A stretch of DNA of 36,895 nucleotides from a virus. The stretch spans positions 1-36,895 of the IMG/VR virus record IMGVR_UViG_3300045918_000334; one strand, written 5' to 3'. Each line of letters begins with the position of its first letter. Within the stretch, counting starts at the first letter, position 1. This document shows positions 27,914 through 36,832 of this stretch, piece by piece. The notes under the pieces were generated by a model. The model worked only from the letters and a program-made list of their open reading frames with translations, was not told where the DNA came from and made no database searches. A program made the position numbers and the translations under genes.

Positions 27914-30900
27914 ACGTCAACGGGCCGGATGGAAAGTCCTACCAGTTCCCGGAGGATGTAACTGACTCAGAGCTGACTACATTCTTTGCGCCCAAACCAG
28001 GCGTTATAGATAACGTAATATCCGCCCCACTCTCACGGGTAGCGCAGGGCATTAACTCTGCCAATGCAGGGTTTCTAAGTACGCTCGCCAAAGGCGCTAA
28101 GAAAGTAGCGGACTTTACAGGTCTGCCCGCATCCGGGGCATTTGACGCCGCAGCCAAAGCAGCACAGGAGGGAGCGGACTATTGGGGTCGTAAAGCGGAT
28201 CCCGTGATGGACCCCAACTCCGTAGTCTCCAAAGTGTACGGCGGTATCGGCAGCGCTCCAATGGGGCTCGCAAAGTTCGCAGCGGGCGTTCCATTCGCAG
28301 CAGCCGAGGGCGCCGTGGAGAATGGAGTGGGTGGTGCAGTCAAGTCCGGCCTAGAGCGTTTTGCCGTTGGTAAAGTGTTTAAAGGTCTGGAGTCTGCGAA
28401 TCTGTCACCAGTGCAACGCTCCGGAGCGATGGCGGGCACAATGGCCGCACAGACCGCCGCAGAGGGTGGATCGCTGAAGGATGTGGTCGCGTCCGGTCTA
28501 ACCGGTCTTGCCCTGTCCGCTCCGGGAGAAACTGGCGCTCGTTCCGTGGTACGCCAGAATATGCAACGCGCTGGCGCACTACCGGAGGTGGCAGCGGATC
28601 TCTCTGGGCGTTTCAACCCCGACATCCAGCCTGCTGGTATGGGCAGTATAAATACCAATAATGTGGATACCGTCTATTCTGCTGATCAGCCAACGCCAGC
28701 TCCCATCCGCGACTCCGAACAGATATCACTCACCGGTAACGAGTCGCGCCCACCCTCCGTTACGAGAGGCCCGGTGCTGGACGCTGAAAATGCCTCTCGT
28801 ATCTCGCCGTATGACGCGACCGGACCGTCCCCCGGCCTAAGTATAGAAGTCGCACGATTCAAACAAGAGCACCCGTACTGGTCTGATGCCGAGTCTCTGA
28901 AGGAGGCATCCAAGACCGTACTGACACACAACCCGGAAGTATTACCCGCCGCCACGGAACGTGACACATACCGCAACGTGCCGACGGAACCAAGTCTTAC
29001 AAATGAGGGTGGATTACCGCAGGCGGTCAGACAGTCTGAGGACGCGCCAGGTCTTGCCCATCCATTGCCTATCGGTAATCAGGAGATGGGCCAGCGATTC
29101 GGCACGTCTGACCGTATTACAGATCCAGCAGATCCCGGCTGGCTACTCAATCCGGAGGTATTGCCCGCACGTACCGACTCCACTGTAGTACGACCGGAGT
29201 TAAGACCGGTAGAAGCAGAACGCCCGGCGGAGCAAGCACCGAGCCGCACGGTCGAAGCGCAGAGCATGGAGAATTTTAGCCCCCATGTGCCCACAACCAA
29301 TGTGGACTCCAATGGTATCGACTGGCAGTCAGTGCACGGTATCCTGACAGCGCCAATCAATAACTATAGTACGGTTGTTAAGGGTGTAGCTGGGCCCGCT
29401 ACAGATAGCGCATTCACAAAGACATTTTCTCAGGTTTACCCCTCACTCTTTACTTTTGAAAACCCGAACTTTCCGAAAGCGAGCTTTGCGAAGTCGGATA
29501 TCCAGGCAACGGCGAAGAATCTTTCAGGGGGGAGAACGGTGGACCAACTCCCCCCAAAGCAAAAAATGATAGCCGATCGCATAATAGCCGACGAGCTTAA
29601 TATGCAGGAGATGACAAGGGAAGCACAGAGAGAAGCAGAGCTATACTCAGAAGATATAAGCAAAATGTCCGACGCAGAACTCTCGGCAGCAAATAAAGCC
29701 GCAGATGACTTCTTTTCACAGTTTGGAGATAAAAATGAACCTACCGAAAAAGCTACTGGCGGCAATGCCAAAGATGTCACCGGAACAGAAAGCGCAAGTC
29801 CACAAAATGATGGCAGTCAAGAACGAAATGTCGCGACGTCAGGCGTTGCAGATCTAGCCCCAGCAACCACGGTGTACCACGGGAGTAATTCCGCCACGCC
29901 AATGACCCCGGACGCGGGTGGTAATGTCCACTACTTCACGGCCCCTGGACCGGCGCGCTTGTACGGTAAAGTAAATAAGTCTGAGGTACGCCTCGACAAC
30001 CCACTTATTGTGGACGCAGGGGGTCGTACCAAAGGCGAGTGGGGTAACTACGATGAAAGTATCGCGGAAGCGAAACGCAATGGCAATGACGCAGTTATCA
30101 TAAAAAATATCATAGACGTTCCGACTGACATGGAAGAGGGTTACTATAAAGACCGGCTCTCCAAGTATAAGAGTGACGTAGTTATCCCCATTAGGCCGGA
30201 CGTAGCCCCAGCGGGGCAGGAAGGAGGTGGTACAAATGGCACCCAAGAAAAAGGGCGGCGGGAAGGGCTGTTAGATAACCCGGATACCAGCGCGGAACCG
30301 ACTATGCTTCACGCTGGTATCCATATCCCCACTCTCATACAAGACGCCAAAGACCTTTGGAACCACTACACCGCCAAGCTCGATCCGACCGCACCAGCTG
30401 GGTCGGTTAAAGAGTTTCTTGATGCCAACCGCAAGGCCAACGATAAATTCGGTACGGAACCACTCATCCGCCGCCTCAAGCGTGCTCTTATAGACTCCAG
30501 TGCCAACGTGCAGGACGCGCTCATGCGCGAGGGTAGCGCAGGAGAATTTGTCCGTCGTCAGTTTGACGCCATCTCGGGTGCGTCCGCTAAAGCTCAGGTA
30601 CGTGTAGAGCAGCAGCGTGAAGCACTCAACGGTATGTCCCTCCGGGAGCAGCAGGCGATGGGTGACATGATCGCCATCGACCGGGATTTAGCTATTGCGG
30701 ACTACCGCTACAAAGTCCCGACTAGTGATCCGAAAGAACTATATCAGTACATAGGGGGAAAGACACCCGCCGAGCTGTCTGCGGCCCGTAAGACCTTCCA
30801 AGCTGATTACAAGCTCTCCGACTCCGAGATGGCGCGAGTTGATAACGCCACCAAGCAGTACTTTGACGCATGGAAGCAGAATACGCAACGGATGCTTGAC

Positions 30901-33012
30901 TCCGGGCTCATTGACGCCACACAAAAAGCCGCGCTCGATACTCACGAGTACAGCCCCAAACAATTCTTAGAGAAGATCGACCCAGACACTCAGTCCTTCA
31001 ATGCCATCGGCGGAAGTCGAGTTACTGTTCCGGACTCTGGCATCAAGCGTCTGAAAGAGGGTAGTGACGGTTACTTCCGCAATAATCCGATGCGTCTGCT
31101 CTCTGAAGCAACGGCCCGCGTGGAAACCCGTATCGCCCGTAACGAGGCCAACCAGGCTCTTGCGTCACTACCGGCCAGCAACGGTATCGCAGAGGCGGTA
31201 AAGCCTGGCACCGCCGCGCCCGCTGGGTACGAAGCAATCAGTTACATGGAGAACGGCAAGCAACAGACTATCCACATGAAGTCAGAGTACGCAAAGGAAT
31301 GGCGTCAGAACGACCCACTTATAAATAGTGAACTGGTCAACGCGCTGCAATGGCTTACGGGCGCCAAGATTGTCCGAGCAGGAGCAACGGGGTACAATCC
31401 GGCGTTTCTTGTCTCCAACGTGCCGAGAGATCTCGTGACTATCTGGATGCAGGCCGAGAAGCAGGGCTATAGCAAACACGCCCCTATCGCTCTCAGTGAG
31501 ATGGCGAACGACCTGGTGAGTGTGTCGAAGGATGCGTGGTCCCGTAAAGGCCGGTACTTGGATTATGTCAACCAGGGTGGCGCCCGCGAACTGCTGACAC
31601 ACGCAGGTGCTTTATCCAACCATAGGGAGAACCTGGCCCCGGCTGTTGCCAAAGTGCAGAAGGTACTCTCCTACGTCAATGAGTTTTCCGAGATTGTTAC
31701 TCGCCTCGCATACCGAGAGCGCATGATCAAAAATGGTATGGACCCCGCGCTTGCCAGTAAAGCGTCGGCGGAGTATGTGGACTTCTCCCGTGGTGGCTCG
31801 GTATCAAAAGCTGTGGACCGTCTGGGCGTTCCGTACCTTAACGCCGCTATTCAGGGTACCCGGTCTCTGGCACGATCCGCAGGACGAGATCCGGGCGCGT
31901 TTGCGTATAAGACCGCGCAACTTATGATGGGCGCGGCTGGTCTATACGCTATCAACCAGATGACCAACCCGGAAGGGTGGGCCAACGTCAGTGATAGAGA
32001 GAAGTCCAGCAATTTTATTATCATGCTCCCCAAGCAATTTGAGTATGCAGATAAGGATGGTACCACTGTCAGTCCGTACTTCAAGATAAGCAAAGAGCAG
32101 TCCATGCAACCGTTTGTCACCGTGGCTGAACTGGCGGTAGACTGGGCCAATGGCGGGAAGCCGACCCCACAGCAGATACAGATGGCACTCGGTACTGCGC
32201 TGCCCGTATCGCTCGACAAGATGCCCCCCACCGCCGCAGCGTTCTGGACGTACGCGCTCAATGCTGATACGTACAAGAAAGAGCCCGTGTGGAAAGGCAA
32301 GCAGGAGATTGAGCCCTACGCTGAGTACACCAATAGCACCAACCCCATATATACCGCCATCGGTAAAGCCACGGCATCGCGGGATGCGCAGGGTGTAATG
32401 AGGGGTGGTATCTCCCCAGAACGTCTCAAAGCGGGGGTAGAGAAGATTATCACCCCATCTAACGCATATATACAGGCCGCAGGCAACGGCCTGACAGATA
32501 TGTTTGAGAAAATGAATCCATCTGACAAAGTGACGTTTGAGAAAACTAACTACGAGCAGATACGCTCCGTGCCGGGGGTTTCTCGTTTACTCGGTGGCGC
32601 CAAAGATACCGAACAGTTCCGGGAAGGTATCCGGGATACCCGCGTCGGTACCGCTACTCAACAGTTTGAGGTAAATAAAACACTCGACGCCATGGTGCTC
32701 CGTTACGTTAAAACGGGAAAGTCCGACCCGGCGCTGTACGACCGCATTGTAACCCACGTAGCGAAGCAGCCGGGAGAGATCCGCAGTAGGATGGAGCACC
32801 GTATCGAGGGCTTGGTAGAGACTGCGGACCTTCCGGATCGTGGCTGGTGGATGTCGGTGCGTGCTCTCCAACCGGAGGATCGTGCTGATCAGTTTAAGGC
32901 GCGTCTCAAGACAGTCAGTCCGGGGGAGCAACGCCGTATGCTTGACCTGGCGGATAACCTTACGGGTTTTGGGTCTGACCGGTTCTGGGAGCGTTACGAT
33001 GGATCTCCATAA
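27910..33012 (+). CDS. Very large ejection/polyvalent protein with ADP-ribosyltransferase-like domain
   Basis: 1700 aa, ATG overlapping the preceding stop. Regions: 1-330 helical, Gly/Ala-rich with SPVQRSGAMAGTMAAQTA membrane-active-looking helices; about 330-640 disordered, acidic/Pro-rich linkers; 653-740 ART-like domain beginning TTVYHGSNS (YHG at 656-658), RLYGKV, DNPLIVDAGG and NGNDAVIIKNIID (724-736), the layout of ART-PolyVal domains; 1158-1330 YNPAFLVSNVPRDLVTIW and EYVDFSRGG...YLNAAIQG, characteristic of LPD38-like regions of phage polyvalent proteins; then a helical C-terminus. It should be packaged and injected with DNA; the ART could modify host proteins at infection start. The middle (29430-29860) is more A+T-rich and carries nested start signals, suggesting recombination. 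No lytic transglycosylase motif was found. Confidence 0.8.
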   Translation: MNVNGPDGKSYQFPEDVTDSELTTFFAPKPGVIDNVISAPLSRVAQGINSANAGFLSTLAKGAKKVADFTGLPASGAFDAAAKAAQEGADYWGRKADPVMDPNSVVSKVYGGIGSAPMGLAKFAAGVPFAAAEGAVENGVGGAVKSGLERFAVGKVFKGLESANLSPVQRSGAMAGTMAAQTAAEGGSLKDVVASGLTGLALSAPGETGARSVVRQNMQRAGALPEVAADLSGRFNPDIQPAGMGSINTNNVDTVYSADQPTPAPIRDSEQISLTGNESRPPSVTRGPVLDAENASRISPYDATGPSPGLSIEVARFKQEHPYWSDAESLKEASKTVLTHNPEVLPAATERDTYRNVPTEPSLTNEGGLPQAVRQSEDAPGLAHPLPIGNQEMGQRFGTSDRITDPADPGWLLNPEVLPARTDSTVVRPELRPVEAERPAEQAPSRTVEAQSMENFSPHVPTTNVDSNGIDWQSVHGILTAPINNYSTVVKGVAGPATDSAFTKTFSQVYPSLFTFENPNFPKASFAKSDIQATAKNLSGGRTVDQLPPKQKMIADRIIADELNMQEMTREAQREAELYSEDISKMSDAELSAANKAADDFFSQFGDKNEPTEKATGGNAKDVTGTESASPQNDGSQERNVATSGVADLAPATTVYHGSNSATPMTPDAGGNVHYFTAPGPARLYGKVNKSEVRLDNPLIVDAGGRTKGEWGNYDESIAEAKRNGNDAVIIKNIIDVPTDMEEGYYKDRLSKYKSDVVIPIRPDVAPAGQEGGGTNGTQEKGRREGLLDNPDTSAEPTMLHAGIHIPTLIQDAKDLWNHYTAKLDPTAPAGSVKEFLDANRKANDKFGTEPLIRRLKRALIDSSANVQDALMREGSAGEFVRRQFDAISGASAKAQVRVEQQREALNGMSLREQQAMGDMIAIDRDLAIADYRYKVPTSDPKELYQYIGGKTPAELSAARKTFQADYKLSDSEMARVDNATKQYFDAWKQNTQRMLDSGLIDATQKAALDTHEYSPKQFLEKIDPDTQSFNAIGGSRVTVPDSGIKRLKEGSDGYFRNNPMRLLSEATARVETRIARNEANQALASLPASNGIAEAVKPGTAAPAGYEAISYMENGKQQTIHMKSEYAKEWRQNDPLINSELVNALQWLTGAKIVRAGATGYNPAFLVSNVPRDLVTIWMQAEKQGYSKHAPIALSEMANDLVSVSKDAWSRKGRYLDYVNQGGARELLTHAGALSNHRENLAPAVAKVQKVLSYVNEFSEIVTRLAYRERMIKNGMDPALASKASAEYVDFSRGGSVSKAVDRLGVPYLNAAIQGTRSLARSAGRDPGAFAYKTAQLMMGAAGLYAINQMTNPEGWANVSDREKSSNFIIMLPKQFEYADKDGTTVSPYFKISKEQSMQPFVTVAELAVDWANGGKPTPQQIQMALGTALPVSLDKMPPTAAAFWTYALNADTYKKEPVWKGKQEIEPYAEYTNSTNPIYTAIGKATASRDAQGVMRGGISPERLKAGVEKIITPSNAYIQAAGNGLTDMFEKMNPSDKVTFEKTNYEQIRSVPGVSRLLGGAKDTEQFREGIRDTRVGTATQQFEVNKTLDAMVLRYVKTGKSDPALYDRIVTHVAKQPGEIRSRMEHRIEGLVETADLPDRGWWMSVRALQPEDRADQFKARLKTVSPGEQRRMLDLADNLTGFGSDRFWERYDGSP
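30236..30274 (+). other. Nested strong ribosome-binding site and 12-codon frame
   Basis: AAGGAGGTGG-TACAA-ATG inside the 1700-aa gene in another frame opens a 12-residue peptide, MAPKKKGGGKGC. An SD this strong within a coding region is unlikely by chance, and the Lys/Gly/Cys peptide looks like a natural small phage peptide. It may be a relic of a separate gene joined by recombination, or an expressed nested peptide. Confidence 0.35.
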
Positions 33013-33274
33013 ACTGAAGGTATATGACGACCCGATCTTGGACCGGCAAATGGAAGAGTTATTCCGGATGCTCGCCAAACCGTCCGGGGCCGGAGTACCT
33101 ACGATTGGTCCTCGGTATCCCGGGGATGAATATCTAGACACCACCGCAAACCAATGGTATAAAGCGGTCAGTTTAACTACGTGGGCTCCGATCGGCAGTG
33201 TGGGAGAAGCTCCGAATGATGGTAAAATTTATGTGCGCCGTAATGGCGCTTGGGAAGAACTTGTAATTTCATAG
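32999..33274 (+). CDS. Short virion protein with fibre-type C-terminal motif (91 aa)
   Basis: ATG at 32999 with GGGAG 8 nt upstream, overlapping the previous gene by 14 bp; a longer frame from 32840 lies inside that gene. N-terminus HKLKVYDDPILDRQMEELFRMLA is helical. The C-terminus PGDEYLDTTANQWYKAV then GEAPNDGKIYVRRNGAWEEL is a motif often present in phage tail proteins (A-P-x-DGK-x-Y-x-R-x-NG-x-W). It probably belongs to the fibre/baseplate-like module downstream. Confidence 0.72.
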   Translation: MDLHKLKVYDDPILDRQMEELFRMLAKPSGAGVPTIGPRYPGDEYLDTTANQWYKAVSLTTWAPIGSVGEAPNDGKIYVRRNGAWEELVIS

Positions 33275-33282
33275 GGGGGAGT

Positions 33283-33462
33283 ATGGAGATGTCGGCGCCG
33301 GCGTGGGACTTAGTGAGGATGGTTTTGGTAGCGTATATCGTGTATCTACTCAACAAGCACGATAAGAACATGACCGAGTTATTCAAACGCATCACAGCCG
33401 TGGAGATAAATTGCGCTGCCAGCTCAGGGCACGTCCACCACAGGGAGAGTGACCACACATGA
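33283..33462 (+). CDS. Small single-pass membrane protein (59 aa)
   Basis: ATG at 33283 (alternative 33289) with GGGGGG upstream. One hydrophobic helix LVRMVLVAYIVYLL near the N-terminus, then a charged amphipathic helix KHDKNMTELFKRITAVE, and a His-rich end. Size and topology match small phage membrane proteins encoded near tail or lysis genes (haemolysin/holin-accessory type), but the holin proper is more likely at 36578. Stop overlaps the next ATG. Confidence 0.65.
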   Translation: MEMSAPAWDLVRMVLVAYIVYLLNKHDKNMTELFKRITAVEINCAASSGHVHHRESDHT

Positions 33463-34493
33463 AGTACGTATTACTACTTATAGCTCTGGCATGTGCCAGC
33501 CCGTCCCAAGCAGCCACAGTTGTGGGACAACCCACGTTCGGGGCGTACACCACAGCCATGATCGGGAGATTAGCGGGTAAACTCCCCACGGGGGGCAACG
33601 CTGCCACGGCAACCGCACTCGCAGCGAACGGGTCGAATTGTAGCGCGGGCCAAGCTGCCCTCGGGGTGGACGCCTCAGGTAACGCGGAGGGATGCTGGAC
33701 TCCGGCAGGAGCGTACACACTGCCAACTGCAACAAGCTCAGTGCTTGGGGGCGTGAAACCGGACGGCACCAGTGTGCTTAACACAGGTGGAGTGCTATCG
33801 GCCACAGCCGCAAGCGTTGGGGCGTTGGCAACGGGTGGGACAGCTACGGACTCGGACAAGCTCGACGGGCAACATGGTAGTTACTACCAAACTGCTCTCG
33901 GCTATACTGCTATGAAAACCGATTACTCTAATGCCGGCACAGCACCGACGTGGAACCAGAGTACATCCGGTAATGCGGGGACAGTAACAACAAATGCAAA
34001 CCTAACAGGCCCGATAACATCAACAGGTAACGCAACAGCAATAGCGAGTCAGACCGGAACCGGAAGCACTTTCGCTATGAGCGCCGACCCGTTATTTACA
34101 GGTACAGTCACGGTGTCAAAACCAGTCGCCGCTGGTTCTACTATAAATTCAACCAACTCAGCAGCCTATATATATTCAAGCGGAACACAAACACAGGCGA
34201 GCATGTTTTTTCTTCCGCTCGGATTTTATAACGGATACGCACCAGCGGCTATCACGGTGCAGTCGTTATGGTCTAATCAGTCGGATATTATTTTTTCAAC
34301 CAATGTGGACGGCAGTGCCACGGGAGTTCCTACAACAACTCCGTTGAGATTAACTGGTAACGGAAACGTAGTAGTCAACGGTGGATCGAACACTGTGTAC
34401 CGATGCACCGGAGCTACAAATTTGGGTATGCTTACTATCAACAATGCGCTTTGTGTTACCGGCTATGCTACTACATCACTAAATATAGATTAA
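33459..34493 (+). CDS. Tail fibre-like protein with signal peptide (344 aa)
   Basis: ATG overlaps the previous stop. Residues 1-19 form a signal peptide (MKYVLLLIALACASPSQA, cleavage after SQA); the Cys at 12 does not make a proper lipobox. The mature part is typical fibre sequence: YTLPTATSSVLGGVKPDGTSV, ATDSDKLDGQHGSYYQT, and long Ser/Thr/Gly/Asn-rich beta repeats. It has no lysine-rich enzymatic domain. Signal peptides are rare on fibres, which normally assemble in the cytoplasm. Confidence 0.72.
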   Translation: MKYVLLLIALACASPSQAATVVGQPTFGAYTTAMIGRLAGKLPTGGNAATATALAANGSNCSAGQAALGVDASGNAEGCWTPAGAYTLPTATSSVLGGVKPDGTSVLNTGGVLSATAASVGALATGGTATDSDKLDGQHGSYYQTALGYTAMKTDYSNAGTAPTWNQSTSGNAGTVTTNANLTGPITSTGNATAIASQTGTGSTFAMSADPLFTGTVTVSKPVAAGSTINSTNSAAYIYSSGTQTQASMFFLPLGFYNGYAPAAITVQSLWSNQSDIIFSTNVDGSATGVPTTTPLRLTGNGNVVVNGGSNTVYRCTGATNLGMLTINNALCVTGYATTSLNID

Positions 34494-34502
34494 GGAGTAG
34501 TC

Positions 34503-35996
34503 ATGTCATTTCTAGTTTATTCAAATAACGGCGAGTTTGTAACTAAATCTACTCTATACAAAGCACTTACGGATGCTGATACAACAGGGAAACTGATTGT
34601 TAATACCACTGCGGCCGCAACGCTTTCTGCTCCAGTAGCTATATCGGGAGGACGCACATTTGAATGCCGCAATGGTGGGTATATCACAGGTTCTAATGCT
34701 TTGACCGGACTAGGGGAAGCGTATGCCGATTGGTTTGGAGCTGGTTCGTCGGGGATTGCTAAAGCACTCCTAGCGGCAAACGTAGTTAAACTAAAACCAC
34801 ACACCACGTATGCAATGGATTCGGATATAACTATTGACGCAAGCAGGAACTCATTGATAGGTTCCAGCACTATATTGGATTTTTCAGCAGCGACAATATC
34901 AGCAAACTTTGCGGTCAAAATCACGAGCCTTGGTACTGGAACTGCCAACTATCTGCAATCCGGCAATACTATCGAGGGAGTACATATAAAAGGTGACTCC
35001 GCCGCTGTTCCTTACGGGTTATTTTTTGATCGTAACGCAGAACCAGGGCCACAGCATTTACTGATTTCTAAAGTGTCAATTTACGGGTTTCAGTACGGAG
35101 AATTTTTTAAAGATAACTCGTATATAATTCAGCACTTAAACTGCGATATATTCTCAAATACGGTGGGTATTTCCAACAGTGCTACAACATCCAACGGAGG
35201 AGAAAAACTTTCTTGGATAGGCTGTGCGATATTCAATAATGAAACTAATATTTGGCAGGCATTTGCCGGTTCGGATATGTCGTTTGCTGATACCAGCATT
35301 GATTACCCCGGTGTAGAACAAATCAAAATAACAGCCGGTGTAGTAAATTTTTCAAATTGCCATATTGAGGGCTACAACGTACCGCTGCTAACTCAGTCAG
35401 CAGCTACCTATGCAACATTTAATGGCTGCACATTGTGGCAAGCTCCTCCCGGTGGTGGTGCTACAATGGCCGTTCCTTTTATCACAGTGAATGGCACTGT
35501 GAGTATCATCGGCGGTAAATTGATTGCACAAAGCACAACTCTGACGCTGATTAAAACGAACGCTACCAGCAATCTAACGCTACTTGGTTCTTTCGTTAGT
35601 CACGGCGCACCGTTACTAGGCCGATACGACCTAGCGGGATATTACCTAATCAAGGACTCCGATAATAACACATTTAAATCATCTACGGCTCTGACACTAC
35701 CCTCGACTACCGTTACAACCGGCCAAATTACCTCAAATGCGGTTGTTACACTCGTAACGGTTAATGTATGGGTGGATATTCCTGTAGGTCAAAAACACGG
35801 TCTGATAGTTTACAGAGATTCTACCTCGGCCGGAACAGCATTGTTTTTAGTTGATCCAGCCGGAACAGCAACTTCATTATCCAACGCAATCACGGGGTTT
35901 GAATCTCAGGTTGCGGCGGGAATCACACAAGTGCGGGCTTCCTCTGGGGCTTTCCCAAGAACGATAGCGTATCTCCATCTATCATCGGGATTTTAA
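34503..35996 (+). CDS. Tail spike, beta-helix type (497 aa)
   Basis: AAGGAG upstream of ATG at 34503. The N-terminus (KALTDADTTGKLIVNTTAAATLSAPVAISGG) and a run of short strands with stacked Asn/Gly/Ser (GNTIEGVHIKGDS; NTVGISNSATTSNGGEKLSWIGCAIFNNETNIW; VNFSNCHIEGY; FNGCTLWQAP) indicate a right-handed parallel beta-helix, then a C-terminal trimerisation domain. Such spikes bind or cut surface polysaccharide. The gene is clearly more A+T-rich than its neighbours, as expected of a horizontally exchanged receptor-binding module. The enzyme class cannot be told from the sequence. Confidence 0.78.
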   Translation: MSFLVYSNNGEFVTKSTLYKALTDADTTGKLIVNTTAAATLSAPVAISGGRTFECRNGGYITGSNALTGLGEAYADWFGAGSSGIAKALLAANVVKLKPHTTYAMDSDITIDASRNSLIGSSTILDFSAATISANFAVKITSLGTGTANYLQSGNTIEGVHIKGDSAAVPYGLFFDRNAEPGPQHLLISKVSIYGFQYGEFFKDNSYIIQHLNCDIFSNTVGISNSATTSNGGEKLSWIGCAIFNNETNIWQAFAGSDMSFADTSIDYPGVEQIKITAGVVNFSNCHIEGYNVPLLTQSAATYATFNGCTLWQAPPGGGATMAVPFITVNGTVSIIGGKLIAQSTTLTLIKTNATSNLTLLGSFVSHGAPLLGRYDLAGYYLIKDSDNNTFKSSTALTLPSTTVTTGQITSNAVVTLVTVNVWVDIPVGQKHGLIVYRDSTSAGTALFLVDPAGTATSLSNAITGFESQVAAGITQVRASSGAFPRTIAYLHLSSGF

Positions 35997-35997
35997 T

Positions 35998-36585
35998 ATG
36001 AACATAGATAAAGCTAAATTCATATTTCTGTACGAACAGCAGTATTTTAAATTCCTTACCGACACGGCACGAGCGGGACTCACCGACCTGCTGGCGCTAC
36101 TTGGAAACGACCCTAATATGGTAGATGTCAGGTGGGTAGGGTATTGCCTTGCTACCACATTCCATGAAACGGCGGGTACGTGGTTGCCCGTAGAGGAATA
36201 TGGAAAAGGCAAGGGACTCCAGTACGGTGTGCCAGACAAGCGTACTGGGCGGACGTACTACGGACGGGGCTACACGCAGAATACGTGGTACGACAACTAC
36301 AAAATGCTGACAGACGCATGGAATAAGCTACATCCACAGGTTCCGGTTGATTTTACCCAGCATCCCGACCTGCTCTGCATCCCGGAATACGCGTATTGGG
36401 CTATGAGCTACGCCATGCGGAACGGGAGTTATACCGGAGTCGGATTGAAGCGGTATTTTAACGATACAACTACCGATCCGATAAACGCTCGAAAGATTAT
36501 AAATGGTACTGATAAAGCCGCACTGATTGCCAACTACTACGATATGTTTATGAAAATTCTTACGGGGAGTGTGCAAGATGCGTGA
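35998..36585 (+). CDS. Endolysin, glycoside hydrolase family 19-like
   Basis: 195 aa, ATG 1 bp after the spike stop. LATTFHETAGTWLPVEEYGKGKG has the catalytic Glu (HETAGT) and second acidic region of family 19 lysozymes/chitinases; YYGRGYTQNTWYDNYK is the conserved GRGY-x-Q-x(T/N)-x3-NY block. It cuts the glycan of peptidoglycan. No signal peptide or SAR helix, so it needs a holin to reach the wall, consistent with the next gene. Confidence 0.88.
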   Translation: MNIDKAKFIFLYEQQYFKFLTDTARAGLTDLLALLGNDPNMVDVRWVGYCLATTFHETAGTWLPVEEYGKGKGLQYGVPDKRTGRTYYGRGYTQNTWYDNYKMLTDAWNKLHPQVPVDFTQHPDLLCIPEYAYWAMSYAMRNGSYTGVGLKRYFNDTTTDPINARKIINGTDKAALIANYYDMFMKILTGSVQDA

Positions 36586-36832
36586 TACCAAAGGGTTTAA
36601 AGCGTATATGGGGCTATTGGTTACACTCGGTCTGCTGGCGGTAGTTATCGCACTTCTCTACGTGGAACCGAAGACCGGGGCAAAGGATGCATTATTGATA
36701 ACTCTCGGCGCTCTTGTATCTCTCGTCAAAGACGTTTATGGGTACTATTTTGGGTCATCTGAAGGGAGTTCACGTAAGACAGAAATCATGGAGGCAGCGA
36801 ATGTTCCAGCAAGTCAAGATATACCTGCTTAA
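36578..36832 (+). CDS. Holin-like protein (84 aa)
   Basis: ATG at 36578 with GGGGAG 8 nt upstream, overlapping the endolysin end by 8 bp. Two hydrophobic segments: YMGLLVTLGLLAVVIALLYV and ALLITLGALVSLVKDVYGYYF, followed by GSSEGSSRKTEIM, a tail motif (FGSS-x-GSR-KT) frequent in phage holins. It forms membrane lesions that release the endolysin. It overlaps the start of the next membrane gene by 32 bp. Confidence 0.8.
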   Translation: MRDTKGFKAYMGLLVTLGLLAVVIALLYVEPKTGAKDALLITLGALVSLVKDVYGYYFGSSEGSSRKTEIMEAANVPASQDIPA

